From Coriaria nepalensis (lineage: Eukaryota; Streptophyta; Magnoliopsida; Cucurbitales; Coriariaceae), in contig CP114481.1 in assembly GCA_027186245.1 (NCBI GenBank), positions 20,987,501 through 21,051,500 of the forward strand: 64,000 bases of DNA, in the 5' to 3' direction. Positions 1-11,889 of the stretch are shown piece by piece. Under the pieces are notes generated by a model, which was given only the letters and a program-made list of their open reading frames with translations, was not told the DNA's origin and ran no database searches. The position numbers were made by a program, and so were the translations under genes. Positions within the stretch are counted from its first letter, which is position 1, and every line of letters starts with the position of its first letter.

Positions 1-2526
1 TTCTTACATAACTTGCTATTAATCTATTGAAGACAACAATGCATTATTTTAGCCATAAAAAGCATATCATTCAGTCTTTTGATTTTATTAAATTATTTGG
101 AAGCACTTCGAACCCATTCTATTTTTGCATTTAAGACACGACTTTCATGCATAACTTGCAATTGATCCATTGAAGGCAACTATCAATTTTTTTAGCCTTA
201 AAGTCATATTATTGCGTCTCCTTTAGTCGTTAAATTTTTCTAAATCAATTCGAATGAAATTCGGCCTTTAAACATGACTTTCGTGCATAACTTGCAGTTG
301 ATCTATTGAAGGCAGCAAGGCATTTGTTTAGCCTTAAAGTCATGTCACTAAGTCCCTTCTAGTCGTTAAATCATTCTAAATTAACTCGAATGAATTCTAT
401 TTTCCCCCGTCCAACATGATTTTCCTACATAACTTGCAATTAATCTATTGAAGACAACAATACATTATTTTAGCCATAAAAAGCATATCATTCAGTCTTT
501 TCGTATCATTAAATTATTTGGAAGCACTTCGAACCCATTCTATTTTTGCATTTAAGAGATGACTTTCGTGCATAACTTGCAATTGATCCATTGAAGGCAA
601 CTTTGAATTTTTTTAGTCTTAAAGTCATATTATTGCGTCTCTTTTAGTCATTAAATCTTTCTAAATCACTACGAAAGAAATTCGGCCTTTCAACATGACT
701 TTTGTGCATAACTTGCAATTGATCCCTTGAAGGCAACAATGCATTTGTTTAGCCTTAAAGTCATGTCACTGAGTCTCTTCTAGTCATTAAATCATTCTAA
801 ATTAACTCGAATGAATTCTATTTTCCCCCTTCAAACATGATTTTCTTACATAACTTGCTATTAATCTATTGAAGACAACAATGCATTATTTTAGCCATAA
901 AAAGCATATCATTCAGTCTTTTGATTTTATTAAATTATTTGGAAGCACTTCGAACCCATTCTATTTTTGCATTTAAGACACGACTTTCATGCATAACTTG
1001 CAATTGATCCATTGAAGGCAACTATCAATTTTTTTAGCCTTAAAGTCATATTATTGCGTCTCCTTTAGTCGTTAAATTTTTCTAAATCAATTCGAATGAA
1101 ATTCGGCCTTTAAACATGACTTTCGTGCATAACTTGCAGTTGATCTATTGAAGGCAGCAAGGCATTTGTTTAGCCTTAAAGTCATGTCACTAAGTCCCTT
1201 CTAGTCGTTAAATCATTCTAAATTAACTCGAATGAATTCTATTTTCCCCCGTCCAACATGATTTTCCTACATAACTTGCAATTAATCTATTGAAGACAAC
1301 AATACATTATTTTAGCCATAAAAAGCATATCATTCAGTCTTTTCGTATCATTAAATTATTTGGAAGCACTTCGAACCCATTCTATTTTTGCATTTAAGAG
1401 ATGACTTTCGTGCATAACTTGCAATTGATCCATTGAAGGCAACTTTGAATTTTTTTAGTCTTAAAGTCATATTATTGCGTCTCTTTTAGTCATTAAATCT
1501 TTCTAAATCACTACGAAAGAAATTCGGCCTTTCAACATGACTTTTGTGCATAACTTGCAATTGATCCCTTGAAGGCAACAATGCATTTGTTTAGCCTTAA
1601 AGTCATGTCACTGAGTCTCTTCTAGTCATTAAATCATTCTAAATTAACTCGAATGAATTCTATTTTCCCCCTTCAAACATGATTTTCTTACATAACTTGC
1701 TATTAATCTATTGAAGACAACAATGCATTATTTTAGCCATAAAAAGCATATCATTCAGTCTTTTGATTTTATTAAATTATTTGGAAGCACTTCGAACCCA
1801 TTCTATTTTTGCATTTAAGACACGACTTTCATGCATAACTTGCAATTGATCCATTGAAGGCAACTATCAATTTTTTTAGCCTTAAAGTCATATTATTGCG
1901 TCTCCTTTAGTCGTTAAATTTTTCTAAATCAATTCGAATGAAATTCGGCCTTTAAACATGACTTTCGTGCATAACTTGCAGTTGATCTATTGAAGGCAGC
2001 AAGGCATTTGTTTAGCCTTAAAGTCATGTCACTAAGTCCCTTCTAGTCGTTAAATCATTCTAAATTAACTCGAATGAATTCTATTTTCCCCCGTCCAACA
2101 TGATTTTCCTACATAACTTGGAATTAATCTATTGAAGACAACAATACATTATTTTAGCCATAAAAAGCATATCATTCAGTCTTTTCGTATCATTAAATTA
2201 TTTGGAAGCACTTCGAACCCATTCTATTTTTGCATTTAAGAGATGACTTTCGTGCATAACTTGCAATTGATCCATTGAAGGCAACTTTGAATTTTTTTAG
2301 TCTTAAAGTCATATTATTGCGTCTCTTTTAGTCATTAAATCTTTCTAAATCACTACGAAAGAAATTCGGCCTTTCAACATGACTTTTGTGCATAACTTGC
2401 AATTGATCCATTGAAGGCAACAATGCATTTGTTTAGCCTTAAAGTCATGTCACTGAGTCTCTTCTAGTCATTAAATCATTCTAAATTAACTCGAATGAAT
2501 TCTATTTTCCCCCGTCAAACATGATT
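1..2526 (+). repeat. Three tandem copies of an 842-bp hexamer HOR
   Basis: The copies are 1-842, 843-1684 and 1685-2526. Copies 1 and 2 look identical by eye. Copy 3 has only a few substitutions, for example ACTTGGAATT at about 2118 where the others read ACTTGCAATT, and GATCCATTGA at about 2405 where the others read GATCCCTTGA. Each unit is two diverged 421-bp trimers; the first carries CTTTTGATTTTATT and the second CTTTTCGTATCATT. This identity implies very recent amplification. The first base falls inside a unit, so the array continues to the left of the window. Confidence 0.95.
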
Positions 2527-5052
2527 TTCTTACATAACTTGCAATTACTATATTCAAGACAACAATGCATTATTTTAGCCATGAAAAGCATATCATTCAG
2601 TCTTTTCTTATAATTAAATTATTTGGAAGCACTTCGAACCCATTCTATTTTTGCATTCAAGACACGACTTTCATGCATAACTTGCAATTGATCCATTGAA
2701 GGCAACTTTGAATTTTTTTAGTCTTAAAGTCATATTATTGCGTCCCTTTTAGTCATTAAATCTTTCTAAATCACTTCGAAAGAAATTCGGCCTTTCTACA
2801 AGACTTTCGTGCATAACTTGCAGTTGATCTATTGAAGGCAGCAATGCATTTGTTTAGCCTTAAAGTCATGTCACTGAGTCTCTTCTAGTCGTGAAATCAT
2901 TCTAAATTAACTCGAATGAATTCTATTTTCGCCCTTCAAACATGATTTTCCTACATAACTTGCAATTAATCTATTGAAGACAACAATGCATTATTTTAGC
3001 CATAAAAAGCATATCAATCAGTCTTTTCGTATCATTAAATTATTTGGAAGCACTTCGAACCCATTCTATTTTTGCATTTAAGAGATGACTTTCGTGCATA
3101 ACTTGCAATTGATCCACTGAAGGCAACTTTGAATTTTTTTAGTCTTAAAGTCATATTATTGCGTCTCTTTTAGTCATTAAATCTTTCTAAATCACTACGA
3201 AAGAAATTCGGCCTTTCAACATGACTTTTGTGCATAACTTGCAATTGATCCATTGAAGGCAACAATGCATTTGTTTAGCCTTAAAGTCATGTCACTGAGT
3301 CTCTTCTAGTCATTAAATCATTCTAAATTAACTCGAATGAATTCTATTTTCCCCCGTCAAACATGATTTTCTTACATAACTTGCAATTACTATATTCAAG
3401 ACAACAATGCATTATTTTAGCCATGAAAAGCATATCATTCAGTCTTTTCATATAATTAAATTATTTGGAAGCACTTCGAACCCATTCTATTTTTGCATTC
3501 AAGACACGACTTTCATGCATAACTTGCAATTGATCCATTGAAGGCAACTTTGAATTTTTTTAGTCTTAAAGTCATATTATTGCGTCCCTTTTAGTCATTA
3601 AATCTTTCTAAATCACTTCGAAAGAAATTCGGCCTTTCTACAAGACTTTCGTGCATAACTTGCAGTTGATCTATTGAAGGCAGCAATGCATTTGTTTAGC
3701 CTTAAAGTCATGTCACTGAGTCTCTTCTAGTCGTGAAATCATTCTAAATTAACTCGAATGAATTCTATTTTCGCCCTTCAAACATGATTTTCCTACATAA
3801 CTTGCAATTAATCTATTGAAGACAACAATGCATTATTTTAGCCATAAAAAGCATATCAATCAGTCTTTTCGTATCATTAAATTATTTGGAAGCACTTCGA
3901 ACCCATTCTATTTTTGCATTTAAGAGATGACTTTCGTGCATAACTTGCAATTGATCCACTGAAGGCAACTTTGAATTTTTTTAGTCTTAAAGTCATATTA
4001 TTGCGTCTCTTTTTGTCATTAAATCTTTCTAAATCACTTCGAATGAAATTCGGCCTTTCAACATGACTTTTGTGCATAACTTACAGTTGATCTATTGAAG
4101 GCAGCAATGCATTTGTTTAGCCATAAAGTCATGTCACTGAGTCTCTTCTAGTCATTAAATCATTCTAAATTAACTCGAATGAATTCTATTTTCCCCCGTC
4201 AAACATGATTTTCTTACATAACTTGCAATTACTATATTCAAGACAACAATGCATTATTTTAGCCATGAAAAGCATATCATTCAGTCTTTTCATATAATTA
4301 AATTATTTAGAAGCACTTCGAACCCATTCTATTTTTGCATTCAAGACACGACTTTCATGCATAACTTGCAATTGATCCATTGAAGGCAACTTTGAATTTT
4401 TTTAGTCTTAAAGTCATATTATTCCGTCTCTTTTAGTCATTAAATCTTTCTAAATCACTTCGAAAGAAATTCGGCCTTTCTACAAGACTTTCGTGCATAA
4501 CTTGCAGTTGATCTATTGAAGGCAGCAATGCATTTGTTTGGCCTTAAAGTCATGTCACTGAGTCTCTTCTAGTCGTGAAATCATTCTAAATTAACTCGAA
4601 TGAATTCTATTTTCGCCCTTCAAACATGATTTTCCTACATAACTTGCAATTAATCTATTGAAGACAACAATGCATTATTTTAGCCATAAAAAGCATATCA
4701 ATCAGTCTTTTCGTATCATTAAATTATTTGGAAGCACTTCGAACCCATTCTATTTTTGCATTTAAGAGATGACTTTCGTGCATAACTTGCAATTGATCCA
4801 TTGAAGGCAACTTTGAATTTTTTTAGTCTTAAAGTCATATTATTGCGTCTCTTTTAGTCATTAAATCTTTCTAAATCACTTAAAATGAAATTCGGCCTTT
4901 CAACATGACTTTTGTGCATAACTTACAGTTGATCTATTGAAGGCAGCAATGCATTTGTTTAGCCTTAAAGTCATGTCACTGAGTCTCTTCTAGTCGTGAA
5001 ATCATTCTAAATTAACTCGAATGAATTCTATTTTCGCCCTTCAAACATGATT
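2527..5052 (+). repeat. Three tandem copies of a second 842-bp hexamer HOR (X+Y)
   Basis: Units begin near the boxes at 2533, 3375 and 4217, exactly 842 bp apart. Each unit is trimer X (ACTATATTCAAG, GCCATGAAAAGC) followed by trimer Y (AATCTATTGAAG, GCATATCAATCAG). It is related to the hexamer at 1-2526 but distinct from it: X replaces the CTATTAATCTATTG trimer. Copies differ at scattered bases, such as CTTATAATT at about 2609 against CATATAATT at about 3450, and ATTCCGTCTC at about 4430. Confidence 0.9.
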
Positions 5053-6314
5053 TTCCTACATAACTTGCAATTAATCTATTGAAGACAACAATGCATTATT
5101 TTAGCCATAAAAAGCATATCAATCAGTCTTTTCGTATCATTAAATTATTTGGAAGCACTTCGAACCCATTCTATTTTTGCATTTAAGAGATGACTTTCGT
5201 GCATAACTTGCAATTGATCCATTGAAGGCAACTTTAAATTTTTTTAGTCTTAAAGTCATATTATTGCGTCTCTTTTAGTCATTAAATCTTTCTAAATCAC
5301 TTCGAATGAAATTCGGCCTTTCAACATAACTTTTGTGCATAACTTACAGTTGATCTATTTAAGGCAGCAATGCATTTGTTTAGCCTTAAAGTCATGTCAC
5401 TGAGTCTCTTCTAGTCGTGAAATCATTCTAAATTAACTCGAATGAATTCTATTTTCGCCCTTCAAACATGATTTTCCTACATAACTTGCAATTAATCTAT
5501 TGAAGACAACAATGCATTATTTTAGCCATAAAAAGCATATCAATCAGTCTTTTCGTATCATTAAATTATTTGGAAGCACTTCGAACCCATTCTATTTTTG
5601 CATTTAAGAGATGACTTTCGTGCATAACTTGCAATTGATCCATTGAAGGCAACTTTGAATTTTTTTAGTCTTAAAGTCATATTATTGCGTCTCTTTTAGT
5701 CATTAAATCTTTCTAAATCACTTCGAATGAAATTCGGCCTTTCAACATAACTTTTGTGCATAACTTACAGTTGATCTATTGAAGGCAGCAATGCATTTGT
5801 TTAGCCTTAAAGTCATGTCACTGAGTCTCTTCTAGTCGTGAAATCATTCTAAATTAACTCGAATGAATTCTATTTTCGCCCTTCAAACATGATTTTCCTA
5901 CATAACTTGCAATTAATCTATTGAAGACAACAATGCATTATTTTAGCCATAAAAAGCATATCAATCAGTTTTTTCGTATCATTAAATTATTTGGAAGCAC
6001 TTCGAACCCATTCTATTTTTGCATTTAAGAGATGACTTTCGTGCATAACTTGCAATTGATCCATTGAAGGCAACTTTGAATTTTTTTAGTCTTAAAGTCA
6101 TATTATTGCGTCTCTTTTAGTCATTAAATCTTTTTAAATCACTTCGAAAGAAATTCGCCTTTCAACATGACTTTCGTGAATAACTTGCAGTTGATCTATT
6201 GAAGGCAGCAATGCATTTGTTTAGCTTTAAAGTCATGTCACTGAGTTTCTTCTAGTCATTAAATCATTCTAAATTAAGTTGAATAAATTCTATTTTCGCA
6301 CTTCAAACATGATT
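4632..6314 (+). repeat. Four tandem copies of the 421-bp Y trimer
   Basis: Boxes at 4638, 5059, 5480 and 5901 are 421 bp apart. Here Y alone is amplified without X, so the HOR period falls from 842 to 421 bp. The middle copies share TCAACATAACTTTTG and ATAACTTACAG. The last copy is one base short (ATTCGCC for ATTCGGCC at about 6157), and the next box is at 6321. The first copy is also the Y half of the last X+Y hexamer, which shows where the trimer expansion began. Confidence 0.9.
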
Positions 6315-8304
6315 TTCTTACATAACTTGCAATTATTATATTCAAGACAACAATGCATTATATTAGCCTTAAAAAGCATATCATTCAGTCTTTTCATTTC
6401 ATTAAATTATTTGGAAGCACTTCGAACCCATTCTATTTTTGCATTTAAGACACGACTTTCATGCATAACTTGCAATTGATCCATTGAAGGCAACTATCAA
6501 TTTTTTTTAGCCTTAAATTCATATTATTGCGTCTCCTTTAGTCGTTAAATTTTTCTAAATCACTTCGAACGAAATTCGGCCTTTAAACATGACTTTCGTG
6601 CATAACTTGCAGTTGATCTATTGAAGGCAGCAAGGCATTTGTTTAGCCTTAAAGTCATCTCACTGAGTCTCTTCTAGTCGTTAAATCATTCTAAATTAAC
6701 TCGAATGAATTCTATTTTCCCCCTTCAAACATGATTTTCTTACATAACTTGCTATTAATCTATTGAAGACAACAATGCATTATTTTAGCCATAAAAAGCA
6801 TATCATTCAGTCTTTTCGTATCATTAAATTATTTGGAAGCACTTCGAACCCATTCTATTTTTGCATTTAAGACATGACTTTCATGTATAACTTGCAATTG
6901 ATCCATTGAAGGCAACTTTGAATATTTTTTGCCTTAAAGTCTTATTATTGCGTCTCTTTTATTCAATAAATCTTTTTAAATCACTTCGAAAGAAATTCGG
7001 CCTTTCAACATGACTTTCGTGCATAACTTGCAGTTCATCTATTGAAGGCAGCAATGCATTTGTTTAGTCTTAAAGTCATGTCACTGAGTCTCTTCTAGTC
7101 GTTAAATCATTCAAAATTAACTCGAATGAATTCTACTTTCGCCCTTCAAACATGATTTTCCTACATAACTTCCACTTAATCTATTCAAGACAACAATGCA
7201 TTATTTTAGACTTAAAAAGCATATCATTCAGTCTTTTCATATCATTAAATTATTTGGAAGCACTTCGAACCTATTCTATTTTTGCATTTAAGACATGACT
7301 TTCGTGCATAACTTGCAATTGATCCATTGAAGGCAACTTTGAATTTTTTTAGTCTTAAAGTCATATTATTGCGTCTCTTTTAGTCATTAAATCTTTCTAA
7401 ATCACTACGAAAGAAATTCGGCCTTTCAACATGACTTTTGTGCATAACTTGCAATTGATCCATTGACGGCAACAATGCATTTGTTTAGCCTTAAAGTCAT
7501 GTCACTGAGTCTCTTCTAGTCATTAAATCATTCTAAATTAACTCGAATGAATTCTATTTTCCCCCGTCAAACATGATTTTCTTACATAACTTGCAATTAA
7601 TATATTCAAGACAACAATGCATTATTTTAGCCATGAAAAGCATATCATTTAGTCTTTTCATATAATTAAATTATTTGGAAGCACTTCGAACCCATTCTAT
7701 TTTTGCATTCAAGACACGACTTTCATGCATAACTTGCAATTGATCCATTGAAGGCAACTTTGCATTTTTTTAGCCTTAAAGTCATATTATTGCATCTCTT
7801 TTAGTCATTAAATCTTTCTTAATCACTTCGAAAGAAATTCGGCCATTCAACATGACTTTCGTGCATAACTTGCAGTTGATCTATTGAAGGCAGCAATGCA
7901 TTTGTTTAGCCTTAAAGTCATGTCACTGAGTCTCTTCTAGTCGTTAAATCATTCAAAATTAACTCGAATGAATTCTATTTTCGCCCTTCAAACATGATTT
8001 TCCTACATAACTTGCAATTAATCTATTGAAGACAACAATGCATTATTTTAGCCTTAAAAAGCATATCATTCAGTCTTTTCATATCATTAAATTATTGGGA
8101 AACACTTCGAACCCATTCTATTTTTGCACTTAAGACACGACTTTCATGCATAACTTGCAATTGATCAATTGAAGGCAACTATCAATTTTTTTAGATTTAA
8201 AGTCATATTATTGCGTCTCTTCTAGTCAGTAAATTGTTATAAATCACTTCGAATGAAATTCGGCCTTTAAACATGACTTTCGTGCATAACTTGCAGTTGA
8301 TCTA
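6315..8304 (+). repeat. Diverged family 1 trimers at the domain edge
   Basis: Trimer boxes fall at 6321, 6743, 7164, 7585 and 8006 (spacing 420-422 bp). These copies carry more private substitutions than the blocks to the left, for example TTTAATATTTTTTGCC near 6920, AACTTCCACTTAATC near 7168 and ATTATTGGGAAACAC near 8092. Lower homogeneity beside a boundary is typical of an array edge. No gene or inserted element is seen. Confidence 0.85.
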
Positions 8305-8313
8305 TTGAAGGCA
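8305..8313 (+). other. Junction between satellite family 1 and family 2
   Basis: The monomer starting at 8285 begins as the family 1 third monomer (CATAACTTGCAGTTGATC) and ends as a family 2 A monomer (GTATGAATTTGTTTAATC, then the GAGTCATCATCTC dyad). The switch lies in TTGAAGGCA, a stretch found at the same place in both families. The register of about 143 bp is kept, with no target-site duplication and no unique sequence. This fits homologous unequal exchange or template switching. Base-level placement is limited by the shared stretch. Confidence 0.85.
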
Positions 8314-8924
8314 AGTATGAATTTGTTTAATCTTAGAGTCATCATCTCAGTGACTCTCTGAAAGGCACTAATTCATTTGAAAGTAGGTAAAATGAATTCT
8401 ATTTTTGCACTTCGAACCCGACTTCCGGACATAACTTGCTAATGATCATTTAAGGGCAAGTATGGTTTTGTTTTATTTGAGATTCATGTCAATCAGTCTT
8501 TTCAAGTCAGTAATGTATTTGAAAAGAATTCAAATGAATTTTATTTTCGCATTCCAAACACGACTATCGCGCATAGCTTGCGTATGATTTTTTGAAGGCA
8601 AGTATGAATTTGTTTAATCTTAGAGTCATCATCTCAATGACTCTTTGAAAGTCACTAATTCATTTGAAGGCAATTAAAATGAATTCTATTTTCGCACTTT
8701 GAACCCGACTTTCGTACATAACTTGCTAATGATCATTTAAGGGCAATTATGGATTTGTTTTATTTGAGATTCATGTCAATCAGTCTTTTCAAGTCACTAA
8801 TTCATTTGAAAAAAATTCAAATCAATTCTATTTTTACACACCAAACACTACTTTCGCGCATCACCTACTGATGATCTTTTTAAGACAAGTATGCATTTGA
8901 TTTATCGTATATTCATGTCAATCA

Positions 8925-8937
8925 GTCTTGTCAAGAC
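8925..8937. repeat. Dyad in a C monomer
   Basis: GTCTTG, T, CAAGAC is a perfect inverted repeat with 6-bp arms and a 1-bp centre. Other C monomers read GTCTT, TTC, AAGAC at the same place, so symmetry is kept despite base changes in the centre. Confidence 0.8.
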
Positions 8938-9000
8938 AATAAATCATTGGAAAGCCATTGGAGCGAATACTATTTTCGCATTTCAAACACGACTTTCGCG

Positions 9001-9430
9001 CATAGCTTGCATATGATTTTTTGTAAGAAAGTATGAATTTGTTTAATCTTAGTGTCATTATCTCAATGACTCTTTGAAAGTCAGTAATTCATTTGAAAGC
9101 ATTTAAAACGAATTCTATTTTCGCACTTCGAACTCGACTTTCGGACGTAACTTGCTAATGATCATTTAAGGGCATGTATGCATTTGTTTTATTTGAGATT
9201 CATGTCAATGAGTCGTTTCAAGTCAGTGATGCATTTGAAAAAAAATTCAAATGAATTCTATTTTTACACTTTAAATACTACTTTCACGGATCACTAGCTG
9301 ATTATCTTTTTAAGACAACTATGCATTTGTTTTATCTTATATTCATTTCAATGAGTCTTTTCAAGACAATAAATCATTTGGAAGCCATTGGAGCGAATAC
9401 TATTTTCGCATTTCAAACACGACTTTCGCG
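9001..9430 (+). repeat. Representative family 2 trimer (A, B, C monomers)
   Basis: This gives reference coordinates for the monomer types. A is 9001-9145 (CATAGCTTGC; later GAGTCATTATCTCAATGACTC). B is 9146-9288 (CGTAACTTGC, normally CATAACTTGC; later TGATCATTTAAGGGCA and TTTATTTGAGATTC). C is 9289-9430 (GATCACTAGC, normally CATCACCTAC; later TTTTTAAGACAA, TTATCTTATATTCAT and GGAAGCCATTGGAGCG). The lengths are 145, 143 and 142 bp, 430 bp in total. All three end in a box related to ATTCTATTTTCGCATTTCAAACAC, which leads into the next CAT box. Confidence 0.9.
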
Positions 9431-9657
9431 CATAGCTTGCATATTATTTTTTGAAGGTAAGTATGAATTTGTTGAATCTTAGAGTCATCATCTCAATGCC
9501 TCTTTGAAAGTCACTAATTCATTTGAAAGCAATTAAAATGAATTCTATTTTCGCACTTCGAACCCGATTTTCGGACATAACTTGCTAATGATCATTTAAG
9601 GGCAAGTATGCATTTGTTTTATTTGAGAATCATGTCAATGAGTCTTTTCAAGTCACT

Positions 9658-9686
9658 AATTCATTTGAAAACAATTCAAATGAATT
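9658..9686. repeat. Long dyad in a B monomer
   Basis: AATTCATTTGAA (9658-9669), spacer AACAA, TTCAAATGAATT (9675-9686) is a perfect 12-bp inverted repeat overlapping the EcoRI box. It recurs in many B monomers, for example 48,150-48,178. A monomers keep a shorter version (AATTCATTT, then AAATGAATT, 11-bp spacer). Confidence 0.88.
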
Positions 9687-11889
9687 CTATTTTTACACTT
9701 CAAACACTACTTTCATGCATCACCTACTGATGATCTTTTTAAGACACGTATGGATTTGATTTTTCTTATATTCATGTCAATGTGTCTTGTCAAGACAATA
9801 AATCATTTGGAAGCCATTGGAGCGAATACTATTTTCGCATTTCAAACACGACAATCGCGCATAGGTTGCATATGATTTTTTGAAGGCAAGTATGAATTTG
9901 TTTAATCTTAGAGTCATCATCTCAGTGACTCTTTGAAAGGCACTAATTCATTTGAAAGCAATTAAAATGAATTCTATTTTTGCACTTCGAACCCGACTTC
10001 CGGACATAACTTGCTAATGATCATTTAAGGGCAAGTATGGTTTTGTTTTATTTGAGATTCATGTCAATCAGTCTTTTCAAGTCAGTAATGCATTTGAAAA
10101 GAATTCAAATGAATTTTATTTTCGCATTTCAAACACGACTTTTCGCGCATAGCTTGCATATGATTTTTTGAAAGCAAGTATGAATTTGTTTAATCTTAGA
10201 GTCATCATCTCAATGACTCTTTGAAAGTCACTAATTCATTTCAAGGCAATTAAAATGAATTCTATTTTCGCACTTTGAACCCGACTTTCGTACATAACTT
10301 GCTAATGATCATTTAAGGGCAATTATGGATTTGTTTTATTTGAGATTCATGTCAATGAGTCTTTTCAAGTCACTAATTCATTTGAAAAAAATTCAAATCA
10401 ATTCTATTTTTACACATCAAACACTACTTTCGCGCATCACCTATTGATGATCTTTTTAAGACAAGTATGCATTTGATTTATCTTACATTCATGTCAATGA
10501 GTCTTGTCAAGACAATAAATCATTTGGAAGCTATTGGAGCGAATAATATTTTCGCATTTCAAACACGACTTTCGCGCATAGCTTGCATATTATTTTTTGA
10601 AGGTAAGTATGAATTTGTTGAATCTTAGAGTCATCATCTCAATGCCTCTTTGAAAGTCACTAATTCATTTGAAAGCAATTAAAATGAATTCAATTTTCGC
10701 ACTTCGAACCCGACTTTCGTACATAACTTCCTCATGATCATTTAAGGGCAAGTATGGTTTTGTTTTATTTGAGATTCATGTCAATGAGTCTTTTCAAGTC
10801 AGTAATGCATTTGAAAAGAATTCAAATGAATTTTATTTTCGCATTCCAAACACGACTATCGCGCATAGCTTGCGTATGATTTTTTTAAGGCAAGTATGAA
10901 TTTGTTTAATCTTAGAGTCATCATCTCAATGACTCTTTGAAAGTCACTAATTCATTTGAAGGCAATTAAAATGAATTCTATTTTCGCACTTTGAACCCGA
11001 CTTTCGTACATAACTTGCTAATGATCATTTAAGGGCAAGTATGGATTTGTTTTATTTGAGATTCATGTCAATGAGTCTTTTCAAGTCACTAATTCATTTG
11101 AAAAAATTCAAATCAATCCTATTTTTACGCATCAAACACTACTTTCGCGCATCACCTATTGATGATATTTTTAAGACAAGTATGCATTTGATTTATCTTA
11201 TATTCATGTAAATCAGTCTTGTCAAGACAATAAATCATTGGGAAGCCATTGGAGCGAATACTATTTTCGCATTTCAAACACGACTTTCGCGCATAGCTTG
11301 CATATGATTTTTTGAAAGCAAGTATGAATTTGTTTAATCTTAGAGTCATCATCTCAATCACTCTTTGAAAGTCACTAATTCATTTGAAAGCAATTAAAAT
11401 GAATTCTATTTTCGCACTTCGAACCCGACTTTCGGACATAACTTGCTAATGATCGTTTAAGGGCAAGTATGGATTTGTTTTATTTGAGATTCATGTCAAT
11501 GAGTCTTTTCAAGTCACTAATTCATTTGAAAAAATTCAAATCAATTCTATTTTTACACATCAAACACTACTTTCGCGCATCACCTACTGATGATCTTTTT
11601 AAGACAAGTATGCATTTGATTTATCTTATATTCATGACAATGAGTCTTGTCAAGACAATAAATCATTTTGAAGCCATTGGAGCGAATACTATTTTCGCAT
11701 TTCAAACAAGACTATCGCGCATAGGTTGCATATGATTTTTTGAAGGCAAGTATGAATTTGTTTAATCTTAGAGTCATCATCTCAGTGACTCTTTGAAAGT
11801 CACTAATTCATTTGAAAGCAATTAAAATGAATTCTATTTTCGCACTTCGAACCCGACTTTCGGACATAACTTGCTAATGATCATTTAAG

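Larger units (their letters stand above)
1..8304 (+). repeat. Satellite family 1 domain, 421-bp trimer HOR
   Basis: This is a head-to-tail AT-rich satellite. The box CATAACTTGC starts monomers at 7, 150, 286, 428, 571, 707 and 849, giving lengths of 143, 136, 142, 143, 136 and 142 bp, so the trimer is 421 bp. The second monomer of each trimer (for example 150-285) is about 7 bp shorter: where other monomers read GAATTCTATTTT plus a few bases, it reads GAAATTCGGCC and has lost the EcoRI site. The first monomer reads CATTCTATTTTT there. Only the third monomer (for example 286-427) keeps GAATTC, so EcoRI sites are spaced at 421 bp. No insertion or inversion is visible. The monomers are clearly related to family 2 downstream, sharing the boxes GAATTCTATTTT, CATAACTTGC and GAAGGCA. 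No coding or RNA gene is seen. A centromeric or pericentromeric role is inferred. Confidence 0.95.

Noticed and set aside
3877..4077. Minus-strand open frames (3,877-4,077; 11,152-11,361; 55,369-55,569)
   Set aside because: These are the complement of the same monomers. Equivalent frames in neighbouring copies are broken by single substitutions, which argues against selection on a protein.
8280..8450. Transposon insertion at the family 1/family 2 boundary
   Set aside because: There is no terminal repeat, target-site duplication or sequence foreign to the satellite. The boundary is a change between two related monomers.
9120..9150. CENP-B box in CACTTCGAACCCGACTTTCG
   Set aside because: TTCG is present, but the required A and the CGGG do not fall at the right distance on either strand. 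A different binding protein is possible, but a canonical CENP-B box is not supported.
11750..11790. TGACTC/GAGTCA motifs as AP-1 or GCN4 regulatory sites
   Set aside because: They are repeated in almost every A monomer as part of the dyad and are not next to any gene. A regulatory role cannot be supported from sequence.
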